5,214 nucleotides of DNA from DATLCI01 sp046714215. Lineage in GTDB: Bacteria; Acidobacteriota; Terriglobia; Terriglobales; Acidobacteriaceae. The DNA lies in contig JBKKBM010000290.1 of NCBI GenBank assembly GCA_046714215.1, positions 1-5,214 on the forward strand, given 5' to 3'. Shown here one piece after another: positions 1-5,013 of the stretch. The translations under genes and the position numbers were made by a program. Below the pieces are notes generated by a model that had not been told where the DNA came from, made no database searches, and saw nothing but the letters and a program-made list of their open reading frames with translations. How positions within the stretch are numbered: the first letter of the stretch is position 1; each line of letters begins with the position of its first letter.

Positions 1-69
1 GATCCCAACAAGAAAGCAAGAGAACAAGCCTGGGAGCGCTGGCGGAAACTGCTGAAAGACATCAAGTAG
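1..69 (+). CDS. C-terminal end of an unidentified protein (5' part outside window)
   Basis: Frame 1 is open from the first base to a TAG at 67-69, giving 22 residues that begin DPNKKAREQ and end KLLKDIK. The segment is highly charged, with Lys, Arg and Glu spaced between Trp and Leu residues, so it probably forms an amphipathic helix. Helices of this kind end many helical-repeat proteins (HEAT, TPR), but 22 residues are too few to assign a family. It reads towards the small gene at 258, about 190 bases downstream, and two small hairpins follow its stop. That a gene ends here is likely. Its function cannot be told from this window. Confidence 0.5.
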   Translation, partial: DPNKKAREQAWERWRKLLKDIK

Positions 70-75
70 GCGTCC

Positions 76-107
76 CGCCGGAATGCCGGCGCGCCCCACA
101 AATGTGG
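76..107 (+). terminator. Two adjacent small hairpins after the first stop codon, possible weak terminator
   Basis: The first hairpin pairs 76-81 (cgccgg) with 86-91 (ccggcg) around a 4-base loop. The second pairs 96-99 (ccac) with 104-107 (gtgg). A pyrimidine-rich stretch (ttccttcc) follows but there is no real T-run, so this is at best a weak intrinsic terminator. The position 7 bases after the TAG is the main argument for it. The rest of 108-257 shows no gene or strong signal beyond the ribosome binding site at 245-248. Confidence 0.25.
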
Positions 108-257
108 TTCCTTCCGTCTCTAACGTCTCCGTTACGCAACCATCCTGCAAAGTGGTCGCATCGTAACAGGTAGGACGGCGGAGCTTTGTTTCCAGCCTGG
201 TTTCCGGTAACGTACCGTAGTTTAAGCGAGTGCGTCCGCGGCTTGAGGTTTCGACTC

Positions 258-533
258 ATGAGCACAGTCAGTAGCATGCGCGGCGCCAAGGTATTGCAGT
301 TTCACCGGAGCGCCGCCCGTCCGCAAGCGATCAAAAGCATCGAACAGGACGGCTTCGCGGCCGACATCTTCCACAACCCTATGCTCCGACCTCCTACCTG
401 GCATTTCATCCTCACCCGCATAGACAACACCGAGGTTCTCTACTGGGGACAAGAGTCTTCCCTGCAGCGCGCCCAGGACGCCGCGCACGCGATGCTGAAG
501 ACGATGGCGACGGCAGAAGCGATCGTTGGCTGA
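258..533 (+). CDS. Small WGQESS-motif protein, copy 1 (function unknown)
   Basis: This 91-residue protein has no signal peptide or membrane segment and is probably cytoplasmic. I recognise no named family. The ATG at 258 is chosen because GAGG (245-248) lies 9 bases upstream; the open frame continues back to 186 but has no comparable site. Residues 34-67 (ADI to QESS) align without a gap to the protein at 987-1283, with 14 of 34 positions identical (A, D, I, P, P, H, R, V, then W-G-Q-E-S-S). A helix with conserved alanines follows (QRAQDAAHAML). The layout suggests two or three beta strands and then a helix, with the QESS turn starting the helix. The N-terminal KVLQFHR stretch also resembles KIIEFER in the second copy. 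A cysteine-rich gene converges on it from the other strand. That it is a real gene is well supported by the paralogue; its role is unknown. Confidence 0.8.
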   Translation: MSTVSSMRGAKVLQFHRSAARPQAIKSIEQDGFAADIFHNPMLRPPTWHFILTRIDNTEVLYWGQESSLQRAQDAAHAMLKTMATAEAIVG

Positions 534-551
534 TGAGCGGCAGGGTGGAAC

Positions 552-565
552 AGACCTTCCGGTCT
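552..565. terminator. Short hairpin between convergent genes
   Basis: Bases 552-556 (agacc) pair with 561-565 (ggtct) around a ttcc loop. It sits between the stop of the + strand gene (533) and the stop of the - strand cysteine-rich gene (588), where a shared terminator would be expected. Neither side carries a T-run, so it is a weak candidate only. Confidence 0.25.
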
Positions 566-587
566 AGGCTCTAGATCAAAACCATAT

Positions 588-779
588 TCACTGCAGGATA
601 ACGAAGGGGTCGTCGTCAGCAGGCAAGCAGGTATGCTGCTCGAAGTCGGCGGCCATGCAGCGGGTCTCGCAGACCGGCACCGCCCAGGCCACGTGACAGT
701 CGGGCAGCAGCTGCGCCCACGGACAGCGGCTGCAGCGGAATCCCTGGACAAAACTCAGCGGACAAACGATGGGAACCAT
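588..779 (-). CDS. Cysteine-rich microprotein, probable zinc-binding (function unknown)
   Basis: This is a 63-residue protein with seven cysteines (residues 6, 16, 19, 28, 37, 41, 51). C16-x2-C19 is followed by W21, and the C-terminal part carries F47-x2-H50-T-C51. CxxC followed later by H-x-C is a plausible four-ligand zinc site, and small CxxCxW / FxxHxC proteins of this look are, from memory, common in Acidobacteriota; that is recall rather than a search. Third codon positions are mostly G or C (about 80%) in this frame, as expected of a real gene. The ATG at 779 has no good Shine-Dalgarno site. A GTG at 815 is an alternative start, 14 bases after AGGAG. A TAAAAT box on the same strand (824-829) could be a -10 element giving a leader of about 36 bases. 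The gene lies between the two WGQESS paralogues. A spurious frame cannot be ruled out. Confidence 0.55.
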   Translation of the reverse strand: MVPIVCPLSFVQGFRCSRCPWAQLLPDCHVAWAVPVCETRCMAADFEQHTCLPADDDPFVILQ

Positions 780-986
780 CGCCCGGCCAGCCGGAGTGAT
801 GCGGGTGAGTCGCACGATCCGGTATTTTACTCCTAAGCGCGGGCCACCTGACACTCTCGCGCCGGCTTTTCGGCGGCCTTCCGCGAACCCGGAAAGCACC
901 GTTCTCGCCAACAGGGTCGGCTTGCGAGGGATGCCCAACTTGGCGTATGTTGCTAACATCGAAGTTACTGCAACGCCATCCTCATT

Positions 987-1283
987 ATGGCCAACAGTGA
1001 CTCACGGAAGATCATTGAGTTCGAACGAACGAGGTTTGAGAGGCATCGCTTGGCCAAGGCTCGTGACAATCAGTCAGGATCAAGGTTCATCCTGGGCAGT
1101 TATTTTGCCGACATCGTAGCCGACCCGACTTCCGAGGGGCCCCGCGTTCACTGGGTAGTACAGAGATTCGGCTCCGCGGATGTCATCGCCTGGGGACAGG
1201 AATCGAGCTTTGAGACGGCTAGGAAGGCCGCTTATCAATATCTGCATGAGCATCGGGCGATGGACGCCAAGCAGACCGGCTAG
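987..1283 (+). CDS. Small WGQESS-motif protein, copy 2 (function unknown)
   Basis: This 98-residue protein has no signal peptide or membrane helix. It is a paralogue of the protein at 258-533. Its core ADIVADP...VHWVVQR...DVIAWGQESS aligns without gaps over 34 residues, and the following helix keeps the alanines (ARKAAYQYL). The N-terminal half is rich in Arg and Glu and is about 7 residues longer than in copy 1. The ATG at 987 is the only standard start after an in-frame TAA at 954-956, and no clear Shine-Dalgarno site precedes it. The DNA of the two copies has diverged strongly outside TGGGGACA, so the duplication, if it happened here, is old. A strong terminator lies about 50 bases after its stop. 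No function can be assigned; the paired conservation supports a real gene. Confidence 0.78.
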   Translation: MANSDSRKIIEFERTRFERHRLAKARDNQSGSRFILGSYFADIVADPTSEGPRVHWVVQRFGSADVIAWGQESSFETARKAAYQYLHEHRAMDAKQTG

Positions 1284-1334
1284 AGCGAACTCCGCAGTGT
1301 AAAAGTCCCGCAGTTCAAAATTCAGGATCTCGAG

Positions 1335-1364
1335 ACACGAACCAGGATCGGTTCGTGTTTTTTT
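1335..1364 (+). terminator. Strong rho-independent terminator
   Basis: A perfect 9-base-pair stem joins 1335-1343 (acacgaacc) to 1350-1358 (ggttcgtgt) around an aggatc loop. It is followed by a run of T that ends at 1364 and then gcggg. It sits about 50 bases past the stop of the second WGQESS gene. The other strand has no T-run beyond the stem, so it works for + strand transcription only. The - strand hydrolase converges on it from the right and must end by another means. Confidence 0.9.
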
Positions 1365-1412
1365 GCGGGCGAAAGTTTCCGCGAAACGGCATCCGGCAAG
1401 AAATCAAGCGGG

Positions 1413-1508
1413 CTAAACATTATTCAGGAGGGGCTTGAGTTTGGCGGGGGCGTCGGGGGAGACGGTGTCGAAGGTCAAGTGGTTGATCGCGCGGAATTCA
1501 GGCCTTAG
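1413..1508 (-). pseudogene. Possible remnant of a coding region downstream of the hydrolase
   Basis: On the - strand, the frame between a TAA at 1509-1511 and a TAG at 1413-1415 reads about 31 residues, including FRAINHLTFDTVS and PDAPAKLKPLLNNV. Nearly all third positions are C or G, which looks like genuine coding sequence, but the stretch has no start codon. It directly follows, in another frame, the stop of the SGNH hydrolase (1505-1507). It could be the tail of an older gene whose front was lost, or chance. I do not recognise the peptide. The rest of 1365-1504 shows nothing else. Confidence 0.25.
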
Positions 1509-2257
1509 TTAGGTATCCAGTAGGGCCTGAGGGCTGCGTCCGTCATGGGGGTGATAGCGAGATACCCAGCATCATTCAAGTGGGCTTGGTCCATTGCATA
1601 GGCCTCATAGAGTTCATTGGTGGCGGGGTCAAGCATGACCGGCCAGTAGTCGAGCAGGGTGATCTCAGGATGCCCGGCGACGTACTCACGGATCCACGCG
1701 TTCTTTCGCTGAATGCCGGCGTTGGCCCACTGCGCCGGGTAGCGGACGGGGATGATCACGCAGGCGACCACGCGGATGTTGGCCACCGCGGCCTGCTCAT
1801 ACATCTGGCGCAGATTCGATGCATGGTTGGCATCGCAAGTGATGTTGTCAGAGTGACAATCGTTGGCTCCGCCCATAATGACGACGACATCAGGCTCTAA
1901 GGCGACCACATCGGCTTGGAAGCGGGCCAGCATGTCCGCAGTTTTGTTCCCCCCGACCCCGCTCTCGATGAAGATGCCTTGCCGAAGGTACTGGGCAAAC
2001 CCCGGGGAATGCCATCGCCAGCCGTGGGTGATGGAGTCGCCGAAAAAGATGATCTTCTTTGGGCGGCCGGAGATCATTACCGCATCGTGTGACTGTTGCG
2101 CGCAGTTTGCACAGGAACCGACTTGGCCGGCGGAAGAACCCTGAGAGCCCTGAGCCGGCTTAGCAGTCGGGCCGAGCAGGGGGTCTTGCCGGCGCTGTTC
2201 AGGCGTAACCCCGCACCCACAGAGCAACAAAGCTACAAAAAGACATGAGACTTTCAT
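1505..2257 (-). CDS. SGNH/GDSL-family hydrolase, probable lipoprotein
   Basis: This 250-residue protein is predicted to be an esterase or acyl/acetyl hydrolase of the SGNH superfamily, anchored at the envelope. Residues 1-15 (MKVSC...LLCGC) form a short lipoprotein-type signal, with C15 as the likely lipidated residue, although Cys at the -2 position is atypical. A Gly/Ser/Ala-rich spacer follows. The hydrolase domain runs from about 66 to 245 and shows every block: block I FFGDSITHG (nucleophile S75), block II GVGGNKT (G103), block III GGANDC (N132), and block V DQAHLN (D223, H226). C49/C52 and C134/C141 could form disulphides. The substrate cannot be told; sugar deacetylases, lysophospholipases and PAF-acetylhydrolase-like enzymes share these blocks. 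The ATG at 2257 is chosen because it starts the signal peptide. The frame stays open to 2554, but that extension translates through a strong terminator. No Shine-Dalgarno site is visible (see the promoter entry at 2264). Confidence 0.88.
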   Translation of the reverse strand: MKVSCLFVALLLCGCGVTPEQRRQDPLLGPTAKPAQGSQGSSAGQVGSCANCAQQSHDAVMISGRPKKIIFFGDSITHGWRWHSPGFAQYLRQGIFIESGVGGNKTADMLARFQADVVALEPDVVVIMGGANDCHSDNITCDANHASNLRQMYEQAAVANIRVVACVIIPVRYPAQWANAGIQRKNAWIREYVAGHPEITLLDYWPVMLDPATNELYEAYAMDQAHLNDAGYLAITPMTDAALRPYWIPN

Positions 2258-2263
2258 CGGGGC

Positions 2264-2269
2264 AATATA
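2264..2269 (-). promoter_or_regulatory. Possible -10 box placing transcription start at the hydrolase ATG
   Basis: The - strand reads TATATT at 2269-2264, then six bases, then the A of the ATG at 2257. Transcription normally starts about seven bases after a -10 box, so the messenger could begin at or next to the start codon. That would fit the lack of a Shine-Dalgarno site. No clear -35 box is seen. The same AT-rich stretch reads TATAAC on the + strand (2266-2271). Confidence 0.3.
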
Positions 2270-2349
2270 ACGAATTTCTCTGACGAATAATGAGCAGTGA
2301 GCCATAGGAGTGAGCCACTGGGGTGAGGGTTTCGGGTACGACAGCCTGT

Positions 2350-2364
2350 TTCCCAAATTGGGAA
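2350..2364. other. Hairpin next to the orphan terminator
   Basis: Bases 2350-2355 (ttccca) pair with 2359-2364 (tgggaa) around an aat loop. It lies 8 bases left of the A-tract of the terminator at 2372-2410. The two stems together could form the 3' end of a small transcript on the + strand. Confidence 0.4.
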
Positions 2365-2371
2365 TCACGCC

Positions 2372-2410
2372 AAAAACAAAGGGCGCTCCGGTGGGAGCGC
2401 CCTCTTTTTT
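2372..2410. terminator. Strong bidirectional intrinsic terminator without an adjacent gene
   Basis: A perfect 9-base-pair GC-rich stem joins 2381-2389 (gggcgctcc) to 2394-2402 (ggagcgccc) around a ggtg loop. On the + strand it is followed by tctttttt (2403-2410). On the - strand it is followed by tttgttttt (complement of 2372-2380). It would therefore stop transcription from both sides. There is no protein gene on the + strand between 1283 and here, and none on the - strand between here and 2955. It either ends an unannotated RNA or insulates the hydrolase from read-through. Confidence 0.85.
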
Positions 2411-2757
2411 CACTCTGCTTCCGGCATAAGTAGTCAAGTGCGAACCTCGGGGTGTTTGTATCGCAAATAGAATCAATGGGATGGAGGGAGCGCTCGGTTT
2501 TCGAGCGGCTGGGCAAGATTCAGCGGGAAGGAGGCGTCGGCTGCCGGGGAGCATCGGCAGGCGGGAAAAATGAAGGCGAGCGCAGAAGGGAAATTCAACA
2601 TTAGAACCAGAGTTCCATTTCGGGAACGGGCAAAAATTTATTCGGGCGAGTGGCTTACAAACTGCCGCGAATTGAGGCGGCGCTAGCTAGGTGGCTTGTT
2701 CGTGGTTTCTTCGCGCCGGGGCGGAGTTAGCACCATCGCTCGGACCAAAGGCGATCC
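2411..2757. other. Gene-free, hairpin-rich intergenic stretch
   Basis: No convincing gene is seen here. Frames that are open either lack good starts or read through the hairpins. Visible inverted repeats are 2491-2496 with 2502-2507 (cgctcg/cgagcg), 2541-2546 with 2555-2560 (ctgccg/cggcag), 2612-2616 with 2623-2627 (gttcc/ggaac), 2674-2678 with 2687-2691 (gccgc/gcggc), and 2735-2739 with 2751-2755 (atcgc/gcgat). None has a T-run. The bases between them are mixed AT- and GC-rich with no tRNA-like T-loop. Confidence 0.5.
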
Positions 2758-2814
2758 TCAGCGGCTAAAGCTGACTCGTATTTGCGCGGGTTGCGGCATG
2801 GCTGAAGCCATACC
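2758..2814. repeat. Palindromic element resembling acidobacterial intergenic repeats
   Basis: Two palindromic blocks lie 20 bases apart. Bases 2758-2762 (tcagc) pair with 2770-2774 (gctga) around ggctaaa. Bases 2795-2802 pair with 2807-2814 (ggcatggc/gccatacc) around tgaa, with a single mismatch that becomes a U-G pair in - strand RNA. The words GGCTAAAGC and GGCTGAAGCC recur, as I recall, in dispersed intergenic repeats of Acidobacteriota genomes. Only one copy is in this window, so its repeat nature is inferred from memory and not shown here. Confidence 0.4.
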
Positions 2815-2881
2815 ACTCCTAGATAAACTTCGCTGGTGCTTCAGGCGGTTTGGGTTGATCAGGGAACCGACTGTTCGCCAA

Positions 2882-2911
2882 AGCAAAAATGCAGCCCTTG
2901 CGGGCTGCATT
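2882..2911 (-). terminator. Rho-independent terminator of the BON-domain lipoprotein gene
   Basis: A perfect 10-base-pair stem joins 2888-2897 (aatgcagccc) to 2902-2911 (gggctgcatt) around ttgc. On the - strand it runs into a U-rich tail (TTTTTGCTTT). It lies 44 bases after the stop codon of the - strand gene ending at 2955, which is a normal distance. On the + strand no T-run follows. Confidence 0.85.
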
Positions 2912-2954
2912 GGTCTTGCTGCTCTTCTTCCTTGTGCCCTTTGGAGTTAACGGG

Positions 2955-4262
2955 TTACCCGCGACGCTTTAACACTGGCCGATACGTATCGTCGTCGCTG
3001 CGCTCCGGTACCACCGGAGCTACATGCGGACGAGAAGGCTCGGAATAGCTCCGCTCGCCTGCGCGAGCCGGCACTACGCTCACGGCACTGGCCAGGCGGA
3101 ACATGATCAAGCTCTCGGAATCCAGCTCCACCCTTTCGCCTTTGGTCACGGTGTTGGCTCCTGCGCCCGCACCGGCGCCGGCCGCCGCGCCGATGGCCGC
3201 ACCCTTGCCACCGCCAAAGATGCCGCCCAGCACTGCGCCGATGGCCGCGCCACTGCCTACTTTCTTCGCGGTATTGCCGCCGCGGGCCGCGCCCTTACGC
3301 GTCCATTGGTCGCTGGCCACGGTATAGCTCTTGCCGCCAAAGGTCACGCGGGAGAGTTCCAGCGTCAACTGGGCCGCGCCCGTGTAGTGCGACGCCTTCT
3401 TCACCTCGACGATCCGGCCCTGCACCTCTGAGCCGCTGGGAATCACGGTGTGGTCATCCACCACAATGTCGCCATTCACTGTCCCGCGCCACCGCTGATC
3501 CGGATTACTCGTCTCTGAGCTCAATGAATCGATCAGCCGGACCGCGATCTCGGTGCCGGCAGGGATATTGATGCGCTGTGGTTCCCGATAAACGGGCTCG
3601 GCCTGATTTGAAGCCACAGGCGCCATGGTTGCGACCGGGGCAGAATAGGTGGTAGGGGCTGCCTGAGCAGTTTGCGAGCTTTGGCCGCCGTTGTTATAAG
3701 GATTGAAACCGCCGGAATTTGCCGCGGGAGCAGTCGCTACCGCCGGCGTCATCGTCGAACGCGTAGCCGGACGCGAAACCGTCCGAGCCGCAGTAGGTTT
3801 ACGGGTAACGCGTGGGGCATAAGTGGGCTGCGCTTCAGCTTCGACATAGGACGCGGCGTTCGCATAAGCCGGCGCGGCTGCTGGCATCGCGGCAAATTCC
3901 TGACCTACCTGCAGACGGCTCACCACCTGCTTCACGCCCGCTACGCCTTGGGCCGCAGTAAGTGCAGCCGAAAGTTCAGGATCCGTGGTCACCCATCCGG
4001 TGAGCGTGGCCACGCCGCCCTGTACGCGCACGCCTACGCTGCTGCGCTGGTTGGCCGTCAGTAGCGGGTCGCTATTGAGCCGCGCCTGGATCTCGCCCGC
4101 CAGTTGTGCGTCGGCCTTCTGTGCCTGAACTTGGGCGTCTTTGCCGTCAGACTTCGACGAGCAACCACTAATAAGGATGGACGCCGCCAAGGTGCTAGCC
4201 GCAAATAGGGTTGAGAGTTTAGGAAACTTCGAGATGGAGAAACTGGACATCTGGGACTGCAT
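2955..4262 (-). CDS. BON-domain lipoprotein with glycine-zipper C-terminal domain
   Basis: This is a 435-residue envelope lipoprotein. The ATG at 4262 is chosen because GAGG (4273-4270) stands 7 bases upstream and a full lipoprotein signal follows: hydrophobic FAASTLAASILIS, then lipobox L-I-S-G-C with C34 lipidated. Residues 52-119 form a BON domain (DAQLAGEIQARL...GGVATLTGWV...GVAGVKQVVSRLQV), a fold linked to outer-membrane or phospholipid association. Residues 120-228 are a linker rich in Ala, Pro, Thr, Ser and Gln. Residues 229-395 look like a beta-rich domain (IPAGTEIAVRL, VIPSGSEVQGRIVEV) interrupted by a glycine zipper at about 335-370 containing two GAAIGA units 16 residues apart. 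The tail is basic and ends KRRG. The likely role is envelope stability or outer-membrane attachment, by analogy only. It is transcribed divergently from mscL and ends at its own terminator. Confidence 0.88.
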   Translation of the reverse strand: MQSQMSSFSISKFPKLSTLFAASTLAASILISGCSSKSDGKDAQVQAQKADAQLAGEIQARLNSDPLLTANQRSSVGVRVQGGVATLTGWVTTDPELSAALTAAQGVAGVKQVVSRLQVGQEFAAMPAAAPAYANAASYVEAEAQPTYAPRVTRKPTAARTVSRPATRSTMTPAVATAPAANSGGFNPYNNGGQSSQTAQAAPTTYSAPVATMAPVASNQAEPVYREPQRINIPAGTEIAVRLIDSLSSETSNPDQRWRGTVNGDIVVDDHTVIPSGSEVQGRIVEVKKASHYTGAAQLTLELSRVTFGGKSYTVASDQWTRKGAARGGNTAKKVGSGAAIGAVLGGIFGGGKGAAIGAAAGAGAGAGANTVTKGERVELDSESLIMFRLASAVSVVPARAGERSYSEPSRPHVAPVVPERSDDDTYRPVLKRRG

Positions 4263-4269
4263 ATTTGAG

Positions 4270-4273
4270 CCTC
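4270..4273 (-). promoter_or_regulatory. Ribosome binding site fixing the lipoprotein start
   Basis: The - strand reads GCGAGGC followed by TCAAAT and ATG. GAGG ends 7 bases before the ATG at 4262. It decides against the longer in-frame start at 4397, which has no comparable site, and against the ATG at 4250. Confidence 0.6.
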
Positions 4274-4454
4274 GCTTGTGTGGAACACGGCCATCTTGTT
4301 GCACGGCCGCCTGCGGCTGTGAGCTGAGCACACCGCGGATTCGGTCTGGTAGGCAGAAAGAACACAAAATCAGTGCCAAAGTTGCGAGATTTTTCATGCG
4401 AAGGCACCGGGGGACCCCAAGGCAACCCAGGGTACGCAGAGGGCGCAAGTAGGG

Positions 4455-4460
4455 TAGAAT
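4455..4460 (+). promoter_or_regulatory. Possible mscL -10 box in the divergent intergenic region
   Basis: TAGAAT differs from TATAAT at one base and would give a leader of about 37 bases before the mscL start at 4504. No TTGACA-like -35 box stands 16-18 bases upstream. The remainder of 4263-4503 holds an imperfect hairpin at 4303-4320 and the promoter side of the divergent lipoprotein gene, and no further gene. Confidence 0.3.
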
Positions 4461-4493
4461 TTGCCTCGCGCGCTGTTTGGTTGAAAGGCGCAT

Positions 4494-4498
4494 GGAGG
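4494..4498 (+). promoter_or_regulatory. Ribosome binding site deciding the mscL start
   Basis: GGAGG ends 5 bases before the ATG at 4504 and only 2 bases before the ATG at 4501. The spacing favours 4504, which gives the N-terminus MFQGFKTFLFRGN seen in typical MscL proteins. The upstream TTG at 4477 and ATG at 4492 would add residues not usual for the family. Confidence 0.55.
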
Positions 4499-4503
4499 CC
4501 ATG

Positions 4504-4908
4504 ATGTTCCAGGGATTCAAGACATTCCTGTTCCGCGGCAATGTGGCAGACCTGGCGGTAGCGGTGGTGATCGGCGCGGCGTTTGGCGCGGTGGTGAATT
4601 CCTTCGTGACCAACATTGTGACGCCGGTGATCGCGGCGCTGGTGGGGCAGCCGGATTTCTCGTCCATCCAATTCGTGCTGAATGGCACGCCCATTATGGT
4701 GGGATCGTTTCTCAATGCGGTGATCGCGTTCGCGCTGGTGGCGGCGGCCATCTACTTCTTTCTGGTGGCGCCGATGAATGCCTGGAACGAACGGCAGAAG
4801 CGGGGAGCGGCGGCGGTGGATCCGGCGTCGAAGAAGTGTCCGGAGTGCGTGAGCGAGATCCCGATCGCGGCGAAGCGATGCGCGTTCTGCGGGCAGCCGG
4901 TGGGGTAG
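4504..4908 (+). CDS. mscL: Large-conductance mechanosensitive channel MscL with C-terminal zinc ribbon
   Basis: This is a 134-residue inner-membrane channel that opens under membrane tension and releases solutes during osmotic downshock. The N-terminal helix MFQGFKTFLFRGN is followed by the signature DLAVAVVIGAAFGAVVNSFV of the pore-lining first membrane segment (about 14-42). A short periplasmic loop (43-66) and the second membrane segment (about 67-90, NAVIAFALVAAAIYFFLV) follow. The cytoplasmic tail carries C112-x2-C115 and C126-x2-C129, a zinc-ribbon pair in the context CPEC...CAFC. The ordinary E. coli tail lacks this ribbon; zinc-ribbon tails are, as I recall, found in MscL of several other phyla. 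The overall length is normal for MscL. The start at 4504 is set by GGAGG at 4494-4498. The gene is divergent from the BON lipoprotein, another envelope gene. It has no obvious terminator immediately after the stop. Confidence 0.95.
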   Translation: MFQGFKTFLFRGNVADLAVAVVIGAAFGAVVNSFVTNIVTPVIAALVGQPDFSSIQFVLNGTPIMVGSFLNAVIAFALVAAAIYFFLVAPMNAWNERQKRGAAAVDPASKKCPECVSEIPIAAKRCAFCGQPVG

Positions 4909-4938
4909 ATCCTCCTTCTGGCGAAACCCAAAACCCAC

Positions 4939-4981
4939 CACGAAGGCACGAAGGACACGAAAGAACACAAAGAAAAGCAAG
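4939..4981. repeat. Degenerate tandem CACGAAGG repeat
   Basis: Five units of 8 to 9 bases follow each other with decay: CACGAAGG (4939-4946), CACGAAGG (4947-4954), ACACGAAAG, AACACAAAG and AAAAGCAAG. The block is purine-rich on the + strand. Similar ACGAAGG-type intergenic repeats are, as I recall, frequent in Acidobacteriota and other environmental bacteria and give rise to false open frames. It lies 30 bases after the mscL stop. Confidence 0.6.
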
Positions 4982-5013
4982 ATCTCGAGAAAGTTAGAAA
5001 CAACACCAAAGCC

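Noticed and set aside
633..836. + strand open frame of 67 codons opposite the cysteine-rich gene
   Set aside because: The low-complexity His/Arg/Ala composition looks like a shadow; the - strand frame has better codon use and a motif.
1326..1335. The 10-base word gatctcgaga shared with 4981-4990
   Set aside because: It contains a short palindrome at both sites but the flanks differ entirely, so it is most likely chance.
2258..2554. Upstream extension of the SGNH hydrolase frame to 2554 (99 more codons)
   Set aside because: It would translate through a strong bidirectional terminator and places the lipoprotein signal in the middle of the protein.
2280..2700. tRNA gene next to the orphan terminator
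   Set aside because: No T-loop, acceptor stem or CCA end could be found on either strand.
2696..2950. + strand open frame of 84 codons in the intergenic region
   Set aside because: It starts at TTG without a ribosome binding site and reads through the palindromic element and the lipoprotein terminator, giving no recognisable protein.
3024..4064. Several + strand open frames opposite the BON lipoprotein
   Set aside because: They are shadows of the GC-rich, Ala/Gly/Pro-rich - strand gene and show no motifs of their own.
4263..4751. Extension of the BON lipoprotein frame to 4751
   Set aside because: It runs antisense through mscL and the divergent promoter region; the GAGG site and the lipobox support the start at 4262.
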